From an uncultured Eisenbergiella sp. (lineage in GTDB: Bacteria > Bacillota > Clostridia > Lachnospirales > Lachnospiraceae), in contig CANQVD010000006.1 in the NCBI GenBank assembly GCA_947627215.1, positions 62,001 through 126,000 of the forward strand: 64,000 bases of DNA, written 5' to 3'. A model generated the notes under the pieces. It was not told where the DNA came from. It searched no databases and saw nothing but the letters and a program-made list of their open reading frames with translations. Each line of letters opens with the position of its first letter. Within the stretch, counting starts at the first letter, position 1. A program made the position numbers and the translations under genes. Of the stretch, positions 51,576 to 60,640 are shown one piece after another.

Positions 51576-54085
51576 TTCGACACTTTCCGGTCATTGCGGC
51601 GCGCGTTCTCCGGGGCCCTCTGCTTTTTCCGGCCTCCCGTATACAGAAGCGGCGCCAGCACGACCATTACGGAAAACCCCATCGGATTGCAGGGATGGAA
51701 CAGCCACTCCACGAGCCCCGCCACCGCGAAACCGATCAGGACCGCCAGCGGGAGCGCCGCATACGGGTCCCTGCGGCATCCGTGCAGGGCATATGATGCC
51801 ATCAGTCCCGCGCTGACGGCGCCCAGCAGCAGGAACACGCAACCCACCGGCAATCCGTGGTCGTGAATGACCTGCAGGTAAATATTGTGCGCATGAACGC
51901 TCACAGAACCGTCCGCCAGCGTTACGCCCATACCGTCATGTCCGGTCAGATTCCATTCCCGGATATAACGTCTGAAAATGTCCAGCCTCCCATTGGAAAA
52001 CGATGCGGCATCGCTCAGCCCGGCGTCCCCTTCGGATGCCACCAGCACGGAATCGGGCAGCACATACAGAGTATCCCCAAAGCAGCGCAGAAAATCACGC
52101 ACCGGCTCCGGTTCCGCCGCCTCCGCGAACAGCTTTCCCTCCATTACAAAACGGAAATAGGAAACGGACATATAGGCGTTGGAATCCTTCGGATCATCCC
52201 GGTGTATCGCCGCCGCGGACTCCTCCACGCTGTAAATATAAGGATCGTTATACAGCGCCGGCAAAATACGGATCCCCGTATAGGTCATCGGCAGACACAC
52301 GGGAAACGCCAGCGCCATGATCAGAACATCCCGCAGGAGCGCTGAGAGCCTCTGCCGGAAACAGAACAGAACCGTGAAGGGAACCATCACAACAGTCATT
52401 ACGAGCACCGCCAGATAGCCTGTCCTGGAAAGCGTCAGGAACAAAAGCGATACCGCCGTCCCATAAAGCAGAAGCGTTCCCCCGATCTGCGAAAAACGCA
52501 TCCTTTTTCCGGACAGTCCGGCCAGCAGACGCACCGTCAGGGCACAGATCACCAGCGTCAGGTAATACGCATTGACCGTGACCGTATGGAAGATAAAATT
52601 ATAGCGGGTGAATTCCCACGCCCGGTAAGGACGCCGCGCCATCGCGAAGATGACGGCCGTCACGAAATGCAGAAGAATGCCGCTGCAGAAATTGCGCATC
52701 AGCCTGTCCCGGTTTTCCCAGCCCGCGAAAAAAAGGTAAAACAGGCCGAAGACGACAGCGAGATAGACCGGCCATCCCCTGGTGTTGCGGAAAATCACGA
52801 GAAGCCCCAGGAAAGCCGCCAGGAAACCCGCATAGGGGCGGTTCAGCCCCGCCGTCTCAAAACGCCGGTTCCGGATCTTGTCCACCAGGGAAAGCAGTAC
52901 AAGCCCTGCGGCCGCAGCGGCCAGGATCTCATACCTCACCAGGGACAGCTCGGGTTCCCGGGTCCGAAGGCCGAATCTGCAGTAAAGATCGTATCCGATC
53001 CCCGCCGCGGCGGCAAACAGGCACCAGACGGCCCCCCGCCGGTTCCACACCGCCCGAAGGGATCCCATGGTCAGCAGCAGAAGGAAAACCCAGAATAACA
53101 CCTCCCGGCTGGCCAGATCCTGCCAGATCTGATACTGGGCATTCATGAAATGGACCGTTCCCCACAATATCCCGGCAAAGCACGCCGTCTGCAGCCAGTC
53201 CATTCCATGGGCAGCAGCCGCCTGCCGAAGCGATATCTGTTTTTCCGATGGCCGCTTTCCAAAGAGAAACCACGCGAAACAGACCGCAGCGGCCGCGATT
53301 CCCAGCGCATATACCAACTTATCGTCCGCTTTCCCGCCGAATATCCCCCGTATGAAAATGCCGTCGGTCAGAAAAACCAGCGCCGCCAGCCCGACCGGGC
53401 CCGCCGTCAGTTGGACTGCCAGTCGGAAACGGATCTCGTCCGACAGCCTCCCGGAGCGTCTGCCCCGGCATTCCGCGAATCCGATCCCGGCGCCTGCGGC
53501 CAGCACCAGCACGGCATACAGAAGGAACATCTTCTTTCCGGAAGGGCTGTCCGTATAGATCAGACGCATGACGATATTCTGCGCTTCCCGCATCCGGGTC
53601 TGTCCGTCCTGAATGACATAAAAATTACCGAAGGCAGAAAGCCCCGTCTCTCCCGTATTCTCATAGGAGAGCTCCATCGGCACCGTCATCCCCTTCAACT
53701 GCCAGACATAGGCGGTCCCCGGCACGGTCCTGACCCCGATGGGGATCCGCAGGAAACCAGGCAGCGTCACCTCCGGCATCGCCACGTCCCGGTCAACCAG
53801 CTTTTCATTCTGTTCATCATAGAGATAAAGATGGTAACTGTCCCCGGCCGAATCCTCCGAGGTCACATAAAGCTCCAGATACCGCAGGTAAGTGCCCTCC
53901 GCCAGGAACACCTGCTGAACCTGCCGGTCCATCCGGACCTCCACCGTTCCGACGGGCGCTTCCTTTCCCGCCACCGTCCGGTCCTTTTTCAGAATCCCGC
54001 AGTGTCCCAGCAGAAAAAAGGCGACGGCGGTATAAAAAAGGATGATATATGTAATTGCGCGATAGACTCTGATCCTTCGATTCAT
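51572..54085 (-). CDS. O-antigen ligase/polymerase-type membrane protein (Wzy_C/WaaL domain)
   Basis: The 837-residue protein has an N-terminal anchor and an outer beta-rich region (residues about 40-180). About 14 further membrane segments follow. A large soluble loop ends in VHAHNIYLQVIHDHGLPVG, the signature of O-antigen ligases and polymerases (conserved His and Asn). It is much longer than a standard Wzy because of the extra N-terminal domain. It could polymerise repeat units or ligate the chain to a surface acceptor. It shares ATGA overlaps with its neighbours on both sides, and transcription begins two kilobases or so upstream. Confidence 0.82.
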   Translation of the reverse strand: MNRRIRVYRAITYIILFYTAVAFFLLGHCGILKKDRTVAGKEAPVGTVEVRMDRQVQQVFLAEGTYLRYLELYVTSEDSAGDSYHLYLYDEQNEKLVDRDVAMPEVTLPGFLRIPIGVRTVPGTAYVWQLKGMTVPMELSYENTGETGLSAFGNFYVIQDGQTRMREAQNIVMRLIYTDSPSGKKMFLLYAVLVLAAGAGIGFAECRGRRSGRLSDEIRFRLAVQLTAGPVGLAALVFLTDGIFIRGIFGGKADDKLVYALGIAAAAVCFAWFLFGKRPSEKQISLRQAAAAHGMDWLQTACFAGILWGTVHFMNAQYQIWQDLASREVLFWVFLLLLTMGSLRAVWNRRGAVWCLFAAAAGIGYDLYCRFGLRTREPELSLVRYEILAAAAAGLVLLSLVDKIRNRRFETAGLNRPYAGFLAAFLGLLVIFRNTRGWPVYLAVVFGLFYLFFAGWENRDRLMRNFCSGILLHFVTAVIFAMARRPYRAWEFTRYNFIFHTVTVNAYYLTLVICALTVRLLAGLSGKRMRFSQIGGTLLLYGTAVSLLFLTLSRTGYLAVLVMTVVMVPFTVLFCFRQRLSALLRDVLIMALAFPVCLPMTYTGIRILPALYNDPYIYSVEESAAAIHRDDPKDSNAYMSVSYFRFVMEGKLFAEAAEPEPVRDFLRCFGDTLYVLPDSVLVASEGDAGLSDAASFSNGRLDIFRRYIREWNLTGHDGMGVTLADGSVSVHAHNIYLQVIHDHGLPVGCVFLLLGAVSAGLMASYALHGCRRDPYAALPLAVLIGFAVAGLVEWLFHPCNPMGFSVMVVLAPLLYTGGRKKQRAPENARRNDRKVSK

Positions 54086-55794
54086 GAACGCTTTCTCCGC
54101 GGGGCGAAAACCGTGCGGGCCGCTCCGCTTTTCCCATTATCCATAGCAGTATAGCACATTTGGGATTTGATGACAATTGGCAACAGCGGCAGCGCAAACC
54201 AAAAAATCAGCACATAACGCACCAGGTACGTGGGGCCCAGCATCACCGTCAGCAGATTCAGATAAACCGGAGCCAGTATGCCGATCCCCCGCCATTTTCC
54301 CTCCGAGAGCAGATACAGTCCGGCCAGCACATAGATCCAGCACAGGAAGCCGGGAGAAAATGCCCAGGAAATCACCGGGACCCGATGGATCCGATCCCGC
54401 CAGGAAATTTCCTGGTACACCCGCTCCAGAAGCGGGATCCGGCTCCGGCGCATTCCGGGCGGTTCCGTTTCGCAGCTAAAATAGGAACTTCCCGTATAAT
54501 AACGGTTCCCGTTATAGACGTCGATGACGGTAAACGGATACCAGAAGCCGTAGGATGTCATCAGCCAGGCGTTGAGATAAGTGAGCGGCGCCTTTTTCCC
54601 GATCTGCAGCCAGAGCTTCGCGTACCGGCCCGGAGCCTCCCGGTACTTCTCCGTCCGGAAATCGATCTTCACCAGATCTGAAAGCTTCGGCGTATAGCGC
54701 TCCAGCACTTCCTCCGGAAGAACCTCAAACAGGACTTCCCTCTGCGGACCATCGAACAGCTCCGGGCTGTAATTCCAGGCCCGCGCCAACTGCTGGATGG
54801 GGACCGTGAGGGTTTCCTGCGCATCCGTACTGACCGGCTCCAGGGAAATGTTCAGAACCGCCCTTGTCCCCAGACAGGCAGCCAGTGCCGCCCCACAGAC
54901 AAACGCCGCCCTTTTTCGCTCCGTTTTCCCCGCCACTCCTATTATGACCGGAATCATCGCCAGAAAAACATAAAACCCGTTGTTCCGGAAAACCGCCGTC
55001 ACAAACAGGGAGAAAAACAGTCCCGCCGCGCTTTTCCATCCGCCCTTTTCCTCCCCCCGCCAGAGCAGAACCATGACGGCCAGCATGCCGGCCGTATAGG
55101 GCATATCCTTGGAGGTGCACAGCACGAACATGGGGATCACCGGGAAAAAGGCGAAAAAAAGAAACGACAATGTGCAAAACCACCGTTTTGCACCTGCACG
55201 CCCGATCGCCTCCAATATCCAGGACAGCAGAAACGCCATAAGAAGCATCTGCGCCAACACATAAACGGCAATTCCTCCATTGCAGCTTCCGGTAAGCCGT
55301 TCTCCCCAGACCACTGTTTTGCCCAAAAGAAGCACATGCAAAAGCGGCTGCCGCGTCACATAGGCGCCGGACAGTACCTCCTCCAGTTCCTCCGTCGCAT
55401 CATAGGCAAAAAAACCCGGATACACGGCCAGGAATACGGGCAGCCACGCAAGGAACAGAAGCGCGGCGCGCAAAATAACAGGTTTCCGGGCGGCAATCCC
55501 CGCGCCGCGGGCACACGTCAGGTTCGCGGGCTGCGTCCGCACCGCGCTGCCGCTCTGCAGCCTTTCCGAAAGCATGCGGAAAATCCGCACCAGGGCCAAT
55601 GTCAGCAGAGCGGTCAGGGCAGCCGTTTCCAGCCAGAGCCGTCCGGAAAGAAGGTCTACGGCCCCTGCCGCGTCCAGCCGCCTTCCCCAAAGAAAGGTTA
55701 CGGCCACAAACAGGCCTCCTGCCAGGGCACAGACGCGTCTTCGCACCGGCATCTTATTCTGCTTTCTCCGTTTTCCCGCCGCTTTCCTCTCCAT
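54082..55794 (-). CDS. DUF6020-like polytopic membrane protein, possible GT-C glycosyltransferase
   Basis: The 570-residue protein has about 13 membrane segments and the block VYPGFFAYDATEELEEVLSG (residues about 124-143). Later it has VLCTSKDMPYTAGML, which is shared by DUF6020 membrane proteins. The Asp in the first outer loop fits a GT-C catalytic site using polyprenyl-phosphate donors, which the GT2 immediately upstream could make. The first ATG (55794) overlaps the upstream GT2 by 41 bases. ATG at 55752 just after that stop is an alternative with a weak ribosome site. Confidence 0.7.
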   Translation of the reverse strand: MERKAAGKRRKQNKMPVRRRVCALAGGLFVAVTFLWGRRLDAAGAVDLLSGRLWLETAALTALLTLALVRIFRMLSERLQSGSAVRTQPANLTCARGAGIAARKPVILRAALLFLAWLPVFLAVYPGFFAYDATEELEEVLSGAYVTRQPLLHVLLLGKTVVWGERLTGSCNGGIAVYVLAQMLLMAFLLSWILEAIGRAGAKRWFCTLSFLFFAFFPVIPMFVLCTSKDMPYTAGMLAVMVLLWRGEEKGGWKSAAGLFFSLFVTAVFRNNGFYVFLAMIPVIIGVAGKTERKRAAFVCGAALAACLGTRAVLNISLEPVSTDAQETLTVPIQQLARAWNYSPELFDGPQREVLFEVLPEEVLERYTPKLSDLVKIDFRTEKYREAPGRYAKLWLQIGKKAPLTYLNAWLMTSYGFWYPFTVIDVYNGNRYYTGSSYFSCETEPPGMRRSRIPLLERVYQEISWRDRIHRVPVISWAFSPGFLCWIYVLAGLYLLSEGKWRGIGILAPVYLNLLTVMLGPTYLVRYVLIFWFALPLLPIVIKSQMCYTAMDNGKSGAARTVFAPRRKRS

Positions 55795-56860
55795 TCCCCG
55801 CCGCTGCCTTCCCGTTTCCTTCCGTATTCATCGCGCGCCCCGGACAGCCTTCCTCCGCGCGCCGTTCCTCTTCCCACAGCGCATGTCCGCGTCCGCCTTC
55901 CCGGAATGCGCTTCCGCGCCGTCCGTCCCCGCCGCTCACAACCTCCCGGACCACATACTGAGGCGCATGATTCATGCAGATATACATCCGGCCGATATAC
56001 TCCCCGATCAGCCCCAGCATCAGCATCAGCATTCCGCCGATAAACATGACGGCCGACATCAGCGCCGAAAATCCCATCGGGACGTCCGGCACCAGAAATT
56101 TCTTGATCACCGTATAGATGCCGTACAGGAAGCCGAGCCCCGCGCACCCCACGCCGGCCATCGTGGCGATCCGCAGCGGTTTCTCGGAAAACGCCGTAAA
56201 GCCGTTGAACCACAGCGCCAGCAGCTTTCCGAAGGTATAGCCGGACACCCCCGCCTTCCGGTCCCGGTGCTCCACCGTCACATTCACAATGCTGCGGGTC
56301 GTGCGCAGCACGAGGCCGATCACATAGGGAAACGCGTTCTCATACCGCAGCATTTCCTCCAGCACGAACCGGCGCGCCGCGAAATAGCTGGAAACATACA
56401 GATCCTTCGGCTTCCGGAGCATGAAGCAGAGCATCCAGTCGTTGACCCTGCTGCCGAAATTGCGGAAAGCGTTGTGATGCTTATGTTCGTATCTGGCATA
56501 AACCACATCCGCCCCTTTCCCGATCGCGTCCAGCAGCTTCCCCACTTCGGCCGCGGGCGTCTGTCCGTCGTCGTCCAGACAGACCAGGATATCGCCCTTC
56601 ACATGACGGAAGCCCGCCATCAGCGCCGCATGCTGCCCGAAATTCCGCGCCAGATTCACCCCGGTGATCCGCAGATTTTCCGCGCACAGCCTCCGGATCA
56701 CGGCAAACGTATCGTCCGGGGAACAGTCGTTGACGAGAATGATCTCATAATCGTACGCCTCCAGCTTCTCCATCGAGGCGCGGATTTCCTCCGTCACGCC
56801 GCCGACCGTCGCCGCCGAACGGTAACAGGGTATCACAAAGCTCACCAGTTTCTTTTCCAT
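55754..56860 (-). CDS. Polyprenyl-phosphate glycosyltransferase, GT2 with two C-terminal membrane segments (GtrB/DPM-like)
   Basis: The 368-residue protein has SFVIPCYRSAATVGGVTEEI, LVNDCSPDDTF and VCLDDDGQTPAAEVG, then two membrane segments (residues about 220-280), as in GtrB/dolichyl-phosphate mannose synthase-like proteins that charge undecaprenyl phosphate with one sugar. An unusual low-complexity Gly/Glu/Arg-rich tail of about 60 residues ends it. Start ATG 56860 has GGAGG 5 bases ahead. It probably serves the DUF6020 membrane protein encoded next. Confidence 0.87.
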   Translation of the reverse strand: MEKKLVSFVIPCYRSAATVGGVTEEIRASMEKLEAYDYEIILVNDCSPDDTFAVIRRLCAENLRITGVNLARNFGQHAALMAGFRHVKGDILVCLDDDGQTPAAEVGKLLDAIGKGADVVYARYEHKHHNAFRNFGSRVNDWMLCFMLRKPKDLYVSSYFAARRFVLEEMLRYENAFPYVIGLVLRTTRSIVNVTVEHRDRKAGVSGYTFGKLLALWFNGFTAFSEKPLRIATMAGVGCAGLGFLYGIYTVIKKFLVPDVPMGFSALMSAVMFIGGMLMLMLGLIGEYIGRMYICMNHAPQYVVREVVSGGDGRRGSAFREGGRGHALWEEERRAEEGCPGRAMNTEGNGKAAAGNGEESGGKTEKAE

Positions 56861-56907
56861 ACCAACCTCCACCCGGCGATCCGTTTCCGCGGCCGCGCCG
56901 CGAAAAT

Positions 56908-57444
56908 TCACGCATTTTCCGGAAAGATCACCGCCATCAGCAGCAGATCCCGGTACGCGTCCCCCTGCCGGATCTCCTCCCGCAGATGCGCCTCCTGTAC
57001 AAAGCCCGCGTTTCGATAGCTCTTCACCGCGCCCGCATTGTCCGCAAACACACGCAGCCGCAGCTTGTGCAGCTTCAGGACGTCCCTGGCATACGTCACC
57101 GCCAGCCGCGCGGTTTCGGAGCCGAGCCCTCTTCCGGCGGCATCCGCCTCCCCGATGAAGATCCCGTACTCCGCGCTCCTGCCCGCGGGGTCGATATCCC
57201 GAAAATAGACGCTGCCCACGGGCCTGTCCGATGCCTTCTCACAGATGATGAACTGCACGGCTTCTCCGGAGGCCACCTTCGTGCGCATCCACCTTTCATG
57301 GCTCTCCTCTGTGAACAGGGCCTGGTCGATGAAATTGTGCCGCACCCGGTCCTGGTTGCGCCAGCGCACGATCCGCTCCGTATCCTCCAGGGTGATCGGA
57401 CGCAGATAGATATTTTCTCCTTCCGGATAATTCGCGTTCCCCAT
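56908..57444 (-). CDS. GNAT family N-acetyltransferase (RimJ/RimL type)
   Basis: The 178-residue protein has IYLRPITLEDTERIVRWRNQ, AEYGIFIGEADAAGRGLGSE (acetyl-CoA P-loop GRGLGSE) and VFADNAGAVKSYRNAGFV, typical of the GNAT fold. First gene of the leftward operon. In amino-sugar loci GNAT proteins such as PseH acetylate UDP-4-amino sugars, and this is a plausible role next to the PglF/PglE-like genes, although ribosomal protein or other amine acetylation cannot be excluded. AAGGAAGGAAT precedes the ATG. Confidence 0.85.
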   Translation of the reverse strand: MGNANYPEGENIYLRPITLEDTERIVRWRNQDRVRHNFIDQALFTEESHERWMRTKVASGEAVQFIICEKASDRPVGSVYFRDIDPAGRSAEYGIFIGEADAAGRGLGSETARLAVTYARDVLKLHKLRLRVFADNAGAVKSYRNAGFVQEAHLREEIRQGDAYRDLLLMAVIFPENA

Positions 57445-57482
57445 ATTCCTTCCTTTCAGATGTCCCGGCCTTTCTGCCCTCC

Positions 57483-57511
57483 ATTATACACATTCTTCGC
57501 GCGCTTGTCAT
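57483..57511 (-). promoter_or_regulatory. Main promoter of the leftward glycan operon
   Basis: On the minus strand ATGACA (57506-57511), a 17-base spacer and a perfect TATAAT (57483-57488) lie 39 bases upstream of the GNAT start. It is back to back with the ugd promoter, with the two -35 elements 8 bp apart. Confidence 0.78.
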
Positions 57512-57519
57512 TCTAAATC

Positions 57520-57549
57520 TTTACTTTGCTTTTCATTCCGTGTTATAAT
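57520..57549 (+). promoter_or_regulatory. Promoter of ugd and the UDP-glucuronate epimerase gene
   Basis: TTTACT (57520-57525), an 18-base spacer and TATAAT (57544-57549) with a TGT extended -10 lie on the plus strand. The roughly 100-base leader that follows is GC-rich with short palindromes, and the frame is open but has no good start before 57653. Confidence 0.7.
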
Positions 57550-57652
57550 AATGCAGTTCGGATGCGCAGGATTCCGGCCGGTGCCGGCCCGGGCCTGCGG
57601 ACCGCGGGACGGGATCCGTCTGATAAAACAAACCGGAAAGGACTGGATAGCT

Positions 57653-58966
57653 ATGAAGCTTGTTGTTGCAGGGACCGGCTATGTCGGCCTGGTAGCGGGC
57701 GTCTGCTTCGCAGAAAAGGGGCACGATGTGACCTGTGTGGATGTGGATGCGGAAAAAATCAAACTGATGGAAAGCGGCGTCTCCCCGATCTATGAGGAGG
57801 GGCTGGCGGAGCTGATGCAGAAAAACTACGCCGCGGGACGGCTTCACTATACGACGGACTACAGAAGCGCCTATCGGGATCCGGACGCCATCTTCATCGG
57901 CGTGGGGACGCCGGAGCAGCCGGACGGCTCCGCCAATTTGAGCTATATCGCCACCGTCTGCCGCCAGATCGCGGAAAATGTGGAAAAGGACTGCCTCGTC
58001 GTGGTGAAGTCCACCGTTCCCGTCGGGACCAACGATCTGGTGGAGCAGTTCATCCGCGATTTTCTGGTTCGGAAGGAGCTGCATATCGAGGTCGCGTCCA
58101 ATCCGGAATTTCTCGCGCAGGGCTCCGCGGTACACGACACGCTGCACGCGGCCCGGATCATTCTGGGCACGGAATCCGAATCCGCAGACCGCCTGCTGCG
58201 CGCCATTTACGAGCCCTTCGGCCTGCCGGTGGTTTCGATGAACCGCCGCTCCGCGGAAATGACCAAATACGCCTGCAACGACTTTCTCGCCCTGAAAATT
58301 TCCTATATGAATGACATCGCGAACCTCTGCGAGCTGCTGGGCGCCAATGTGGACGACGTTGCCCGCGGCATGAGCTATGACGCCAGGATCGGGGCCAACT
58401 TCCTGCGGGCCGGCATCGGCTACGGCGGAAGCTGCTTCCCCAAGGATACCAAGGCGCTGAAATTCCAGGCGCACAAGGCGGGATACCGGCTGCGGACCGT
58501 GGAGGCCGCCGTCGATGTGAATACGGAGCAGAAAACCCGGCTCTTCCAAAAGGCCAGCGACCGGATGATCAGCTTTGAACGGCTGAAGGTCGCGATCCTG
58601 GGCCTTGCCTTTAAACCCGGCACAGACGATCTGCGGGAAGCGCCCTCTCTGGACAACGCCGCGCTCCTGCTGGAAGCGGGCGCCGATCTTTATGCCTACG
58701 ATCCGGCGGCGGCCGCCAATTTCCAAAAGAAATTCCCCGCCGGCCCCCACGGCCGCGGATCCATCACCTATGTTTCGTCCTGTGAAGAGGCGCTGCGGGA
58801 CGCCAATCTCTGTTTCATTTTTACGGAATGGGGACAGATCCGGTCCATCGCGCCCGCCGCTTTCCGGGAGCTGATGCGCACCCCGCTGGTCTACGACGGC
58901 CGGAATCTCTTTTCTCCGGCGGAAATGAAGGCCGCCGGCGTGGAATATTACAGCATCGGCAGATGA
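57653..58966 (+). CDS. ugd: UDP-glucose 6-dehydrogenase
   Basis: The 437-residue protein starts MKLVVAGTGYVGLVAGVCFA (NAD-binding loop) and has GYGGSCFPKDTKAL with the catalytic Cys and GLAFKPGTDDLREAPS at the UDP-binding end, the unambiguous UDP-glucose dehydrogenase pattern. It oxidises UDP-glucose to UDP-glucuronate. AAGGA stands 10 bases before the ATG. The next gene, a UDP-glucuronate 4-epimerase, lies 27 bases on, so the pair makes UDP-GlcA and UDP-GalA for the glycan. Confidence 0.95.
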   Translation: MKLVVAGTGYVGLVAGVCFAEKGHDVTCVDVDAEKIKLMESGVSPIYEEGLAELMQKNYAAGRLHYTTDYRSAYRDPDAIFIGVGTPEQPDGSANLSYIATVCRQIAENVEKDCLVVVKSTVPVGTNDLVEQFIRDFLVRKELHIEVASNPEFLAQGSAVHDTLHAARIILGTESESADRLLRAIYEPFGLPVVSMNRRSAEMTKYACNDFLALKISYMNDIANLCELLGANVDDVARGMSYDARIGANFLRAGIGYGGSCFPKDTKALKFQAHKAGYRLRTVEAAVDVNTEQKTRLFQKASDRMISFERLKVAILGLAFKPGTDDLREAPSLDNAALLLEAGADLYAYDPAAAANFQKKFPAGPHGRGSITYVSSCEEALRDANLCFIFTEWGQIRSIAPAAFRELMRTPLVYDGRNLFSPAEMKAAGVEYYSIGR

Positions 58967-58993
58967 ACGCGACAGCGATGGGGCAGAACGGAT

Positions 58994-60031
58994 ATGAATG
59001 AAGAAAAAAAGGTCCTGGTCACAGGCGCCGCCGGCTTCATCGGATACCATCTTTCCAGCCGCCTTCTGGAACAGGGTATCCCGGTGCTCGGCGTGGATAA
59101 CCTGAATGACTATTATGACGTGAATCTGAAAAAGGCCCGCCTGGGGCTTTTGTCCCGCCATGCGGATTTCCAGTTCATCCGGGCGGATATTTCCGATGAG
59201 GCGGCGGTGCGGGAGTGCTTTCTGCGCGCCCGGCCCGATACCGTCGTCCACCTGGCCGCGCAGGCGGGCGTGCGGTACTCCATCACCAACCCGGAGGCCT
59301 ACCTGCAGAGCAACCTGATCGGGTTTTTCCGCATTCTGGAGGCCTGCCGGCATTCGGAGGAGATCTGCGGGCAAAAGCTGTCGCATCTCGTCTATGCCTC
59401 CAGCTCCTCCGTTTACGGTTCCAACCAAAAGGTTCCCTACAGCACACAGGACCGGGCGGATCACCCCGTATCCCTGTACGCGGCCACCAAGAAATCCAAC
59501 GAGCTGATGGCATACGCCTACAGCAAGCTGTATGGGATCCCCTCCACCGGACTGCGCTTTTTCACCGTATACGGACCTCTTGGCCGGCCTGACATGGCTT
59601 ATTTTTCCTTCACCGACAAAATGGTGCGCGGGGAAAAGATCCAGCTTTTCAACAACGGGGACATGTACCGGGATTTCACGTATATCGACGATATCGTATC
59701 AGGCGTCGTCAAAGTGATGTCGCGCGTGCCCGATCCCGATGAAAACGGCGTGCGGCACAAAATATACAATATCGGAAACAACCGGCCCGAGACGCTTCTG
59801 CATTTCGTGGAAACGCTGGAACGGTGCCTGACGGAAGCGGGCGTGATCGACCATCCCGCCGGGAAAGAATTTCTCCCCATGCAGCCCGGCGACGTCTACC
59901 GGACCTATGCGGATATCGGGGATCTGGAAAAGGATTTCGCCTTCCGCCCCCGGACCGGGCTGGACGACGGGCTCATGAAATTTGCCAGGTGGTACGCCGG
60001 CTTTTATCCGCGGACTGAAAAACCGGACTGA
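58994..60031 (+). CDS. UDP-glucuronate 4-epimerase (extended SDR)
   Basis: The 345-residue protein has [37 protein letters not shown], the catalytic [15 protein letters not shown] and [16 protein letters not shown], features diagnostic of UDP-GlcA 4-epimerases as opposed to UDP-glucose 4-epimerases. The reaction gives UDP-galacturonate. GATATG leads to the ATG with a modest ribosome site, so coupling with ugd is likely. An intrinsic terminator overlaps its stop codon. Confidence 0.92.
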   Translation: MNEEKKVLVTGAAGFIGYHLSSRLLEQGIPVLGVDNLNDYYDVNLKKARLGLLSRHADFQFIRADISDEAAVRECFLRARPDTVVHLAAQAGVRYSITNPEAYLQSNLIGFFRILEACRHSEEICGQKLSHLVYASSSSVYGSNQKVPYSTQDRADHPVSLYAATKKSNELMAYAYSKLYGIPSTGLRFFTVYGPLGRPDMAYFSFTDKMVRGEKIQLFNNGDMYRDFTYIDDIVSGVVKVMSRVPDPDENGVRHKIYNIGNNRPETLLHFVETLERCLTEAGVIDHPAGKEFLPMQPGDVYRTYADIGDLEKDFAFRPRTGLDDGLMKFARWYAGFYPRTEKPD

Positions 60032-60048
60032 AGGCAGTCCGTTTTTTT
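60024..60048 (+). terminator. Intrinsic terminator of the ugd/epimerase transcript
   Basis: CGGACTG (60024-60030), loop AAGG and CAGTCCG (60035-60041) form a perfect 7-bp stem followed by seven T. The stop codon TGA (60029-60031) lies within it. Confidence 0.88.
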
Positions 60049-60099
60049 GCCGAGAGCCCTGAAAAAATATCCGCGGGCAAAAATGCCGGAGGAATCGTT

Positions 60100-60594
60100 A
60101 TGGATCATATTGCACACTATCCGTCGCCCCTCGGGGATATCACCCTCGCCGGAACAGGGGAGGTTCTGACCGGCCTGTGGTTTGACGGGCAGAAATATTT
60201 CGGGGCCGCGCTGTCGGAAATGCGGACGGAAAAAACGCTTCCCGTTCTGGAACAGACAAAGCGCTGGCTGGACTGCTATTTTTCCGGAAGGGAACCGGAC
60301 TTCATGCCGCCGCTGGCGCCGAGGGGAACGCCCTTTCAGCGGGAGGTATGGGCGATCCTGCGCAGGATCCCATATGGCCGGACGGTCACCTACGGGGCGA
60401 TCGCCGAACAAATCGCCGCCGGGCGGGGACTTTCTTCCATGTCCGCCCGGGCGGTGGGCGGGGCGGTGGGGCGGAATCCCATTTCCATCCTCATCCCCTG
60501 CCACCGGGTATTGGGAAGCGCCGGCAGCCTGACCGGCTATGCGGGAGGCACAGAACGGAAGGCGGCGCTGCTGCGGCTGGAGGGTATGGGATAA
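60100..60594 (+). CDS. ogt: Methylated-DNA--protein-cysteine methyltransferase (O6-alkylguanine repair)
   Basis: The 164-residue protein has [20 protein letters not shown], the DNA-recognition helix, and [21 protein letters not shown] with the suicide-acceptor Cys in PCHRV. It repairs O6-methylguanine in DNA by stoichiometric alkyl transfer. GGAGG lies 7 bases before the ATG. It is unrelated to the glycan genes and probably chromosomal background at the edge of the locus. Confidence 0.93.
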   Translation: MDHIAHYPSPLGDITLAGTGEVLTGLWFDGQKYFGAALSEMRTEKTLPVLEQTKRWLDCYFSGREPDFMPPLAPRGTPFQREVWAILRRIPYGRTVTYGAIAEQIAAGRGLSSMSARAVGGAVGRNPISILIPCHRVLGSAGSLTGYAGGTERKAALLRLEGMG

Positions 60595-60640
60595 TTCCCG
60601 CTTTTCGTGCTCATCATCAAAACCGCGGCGGCCTCAAGCG

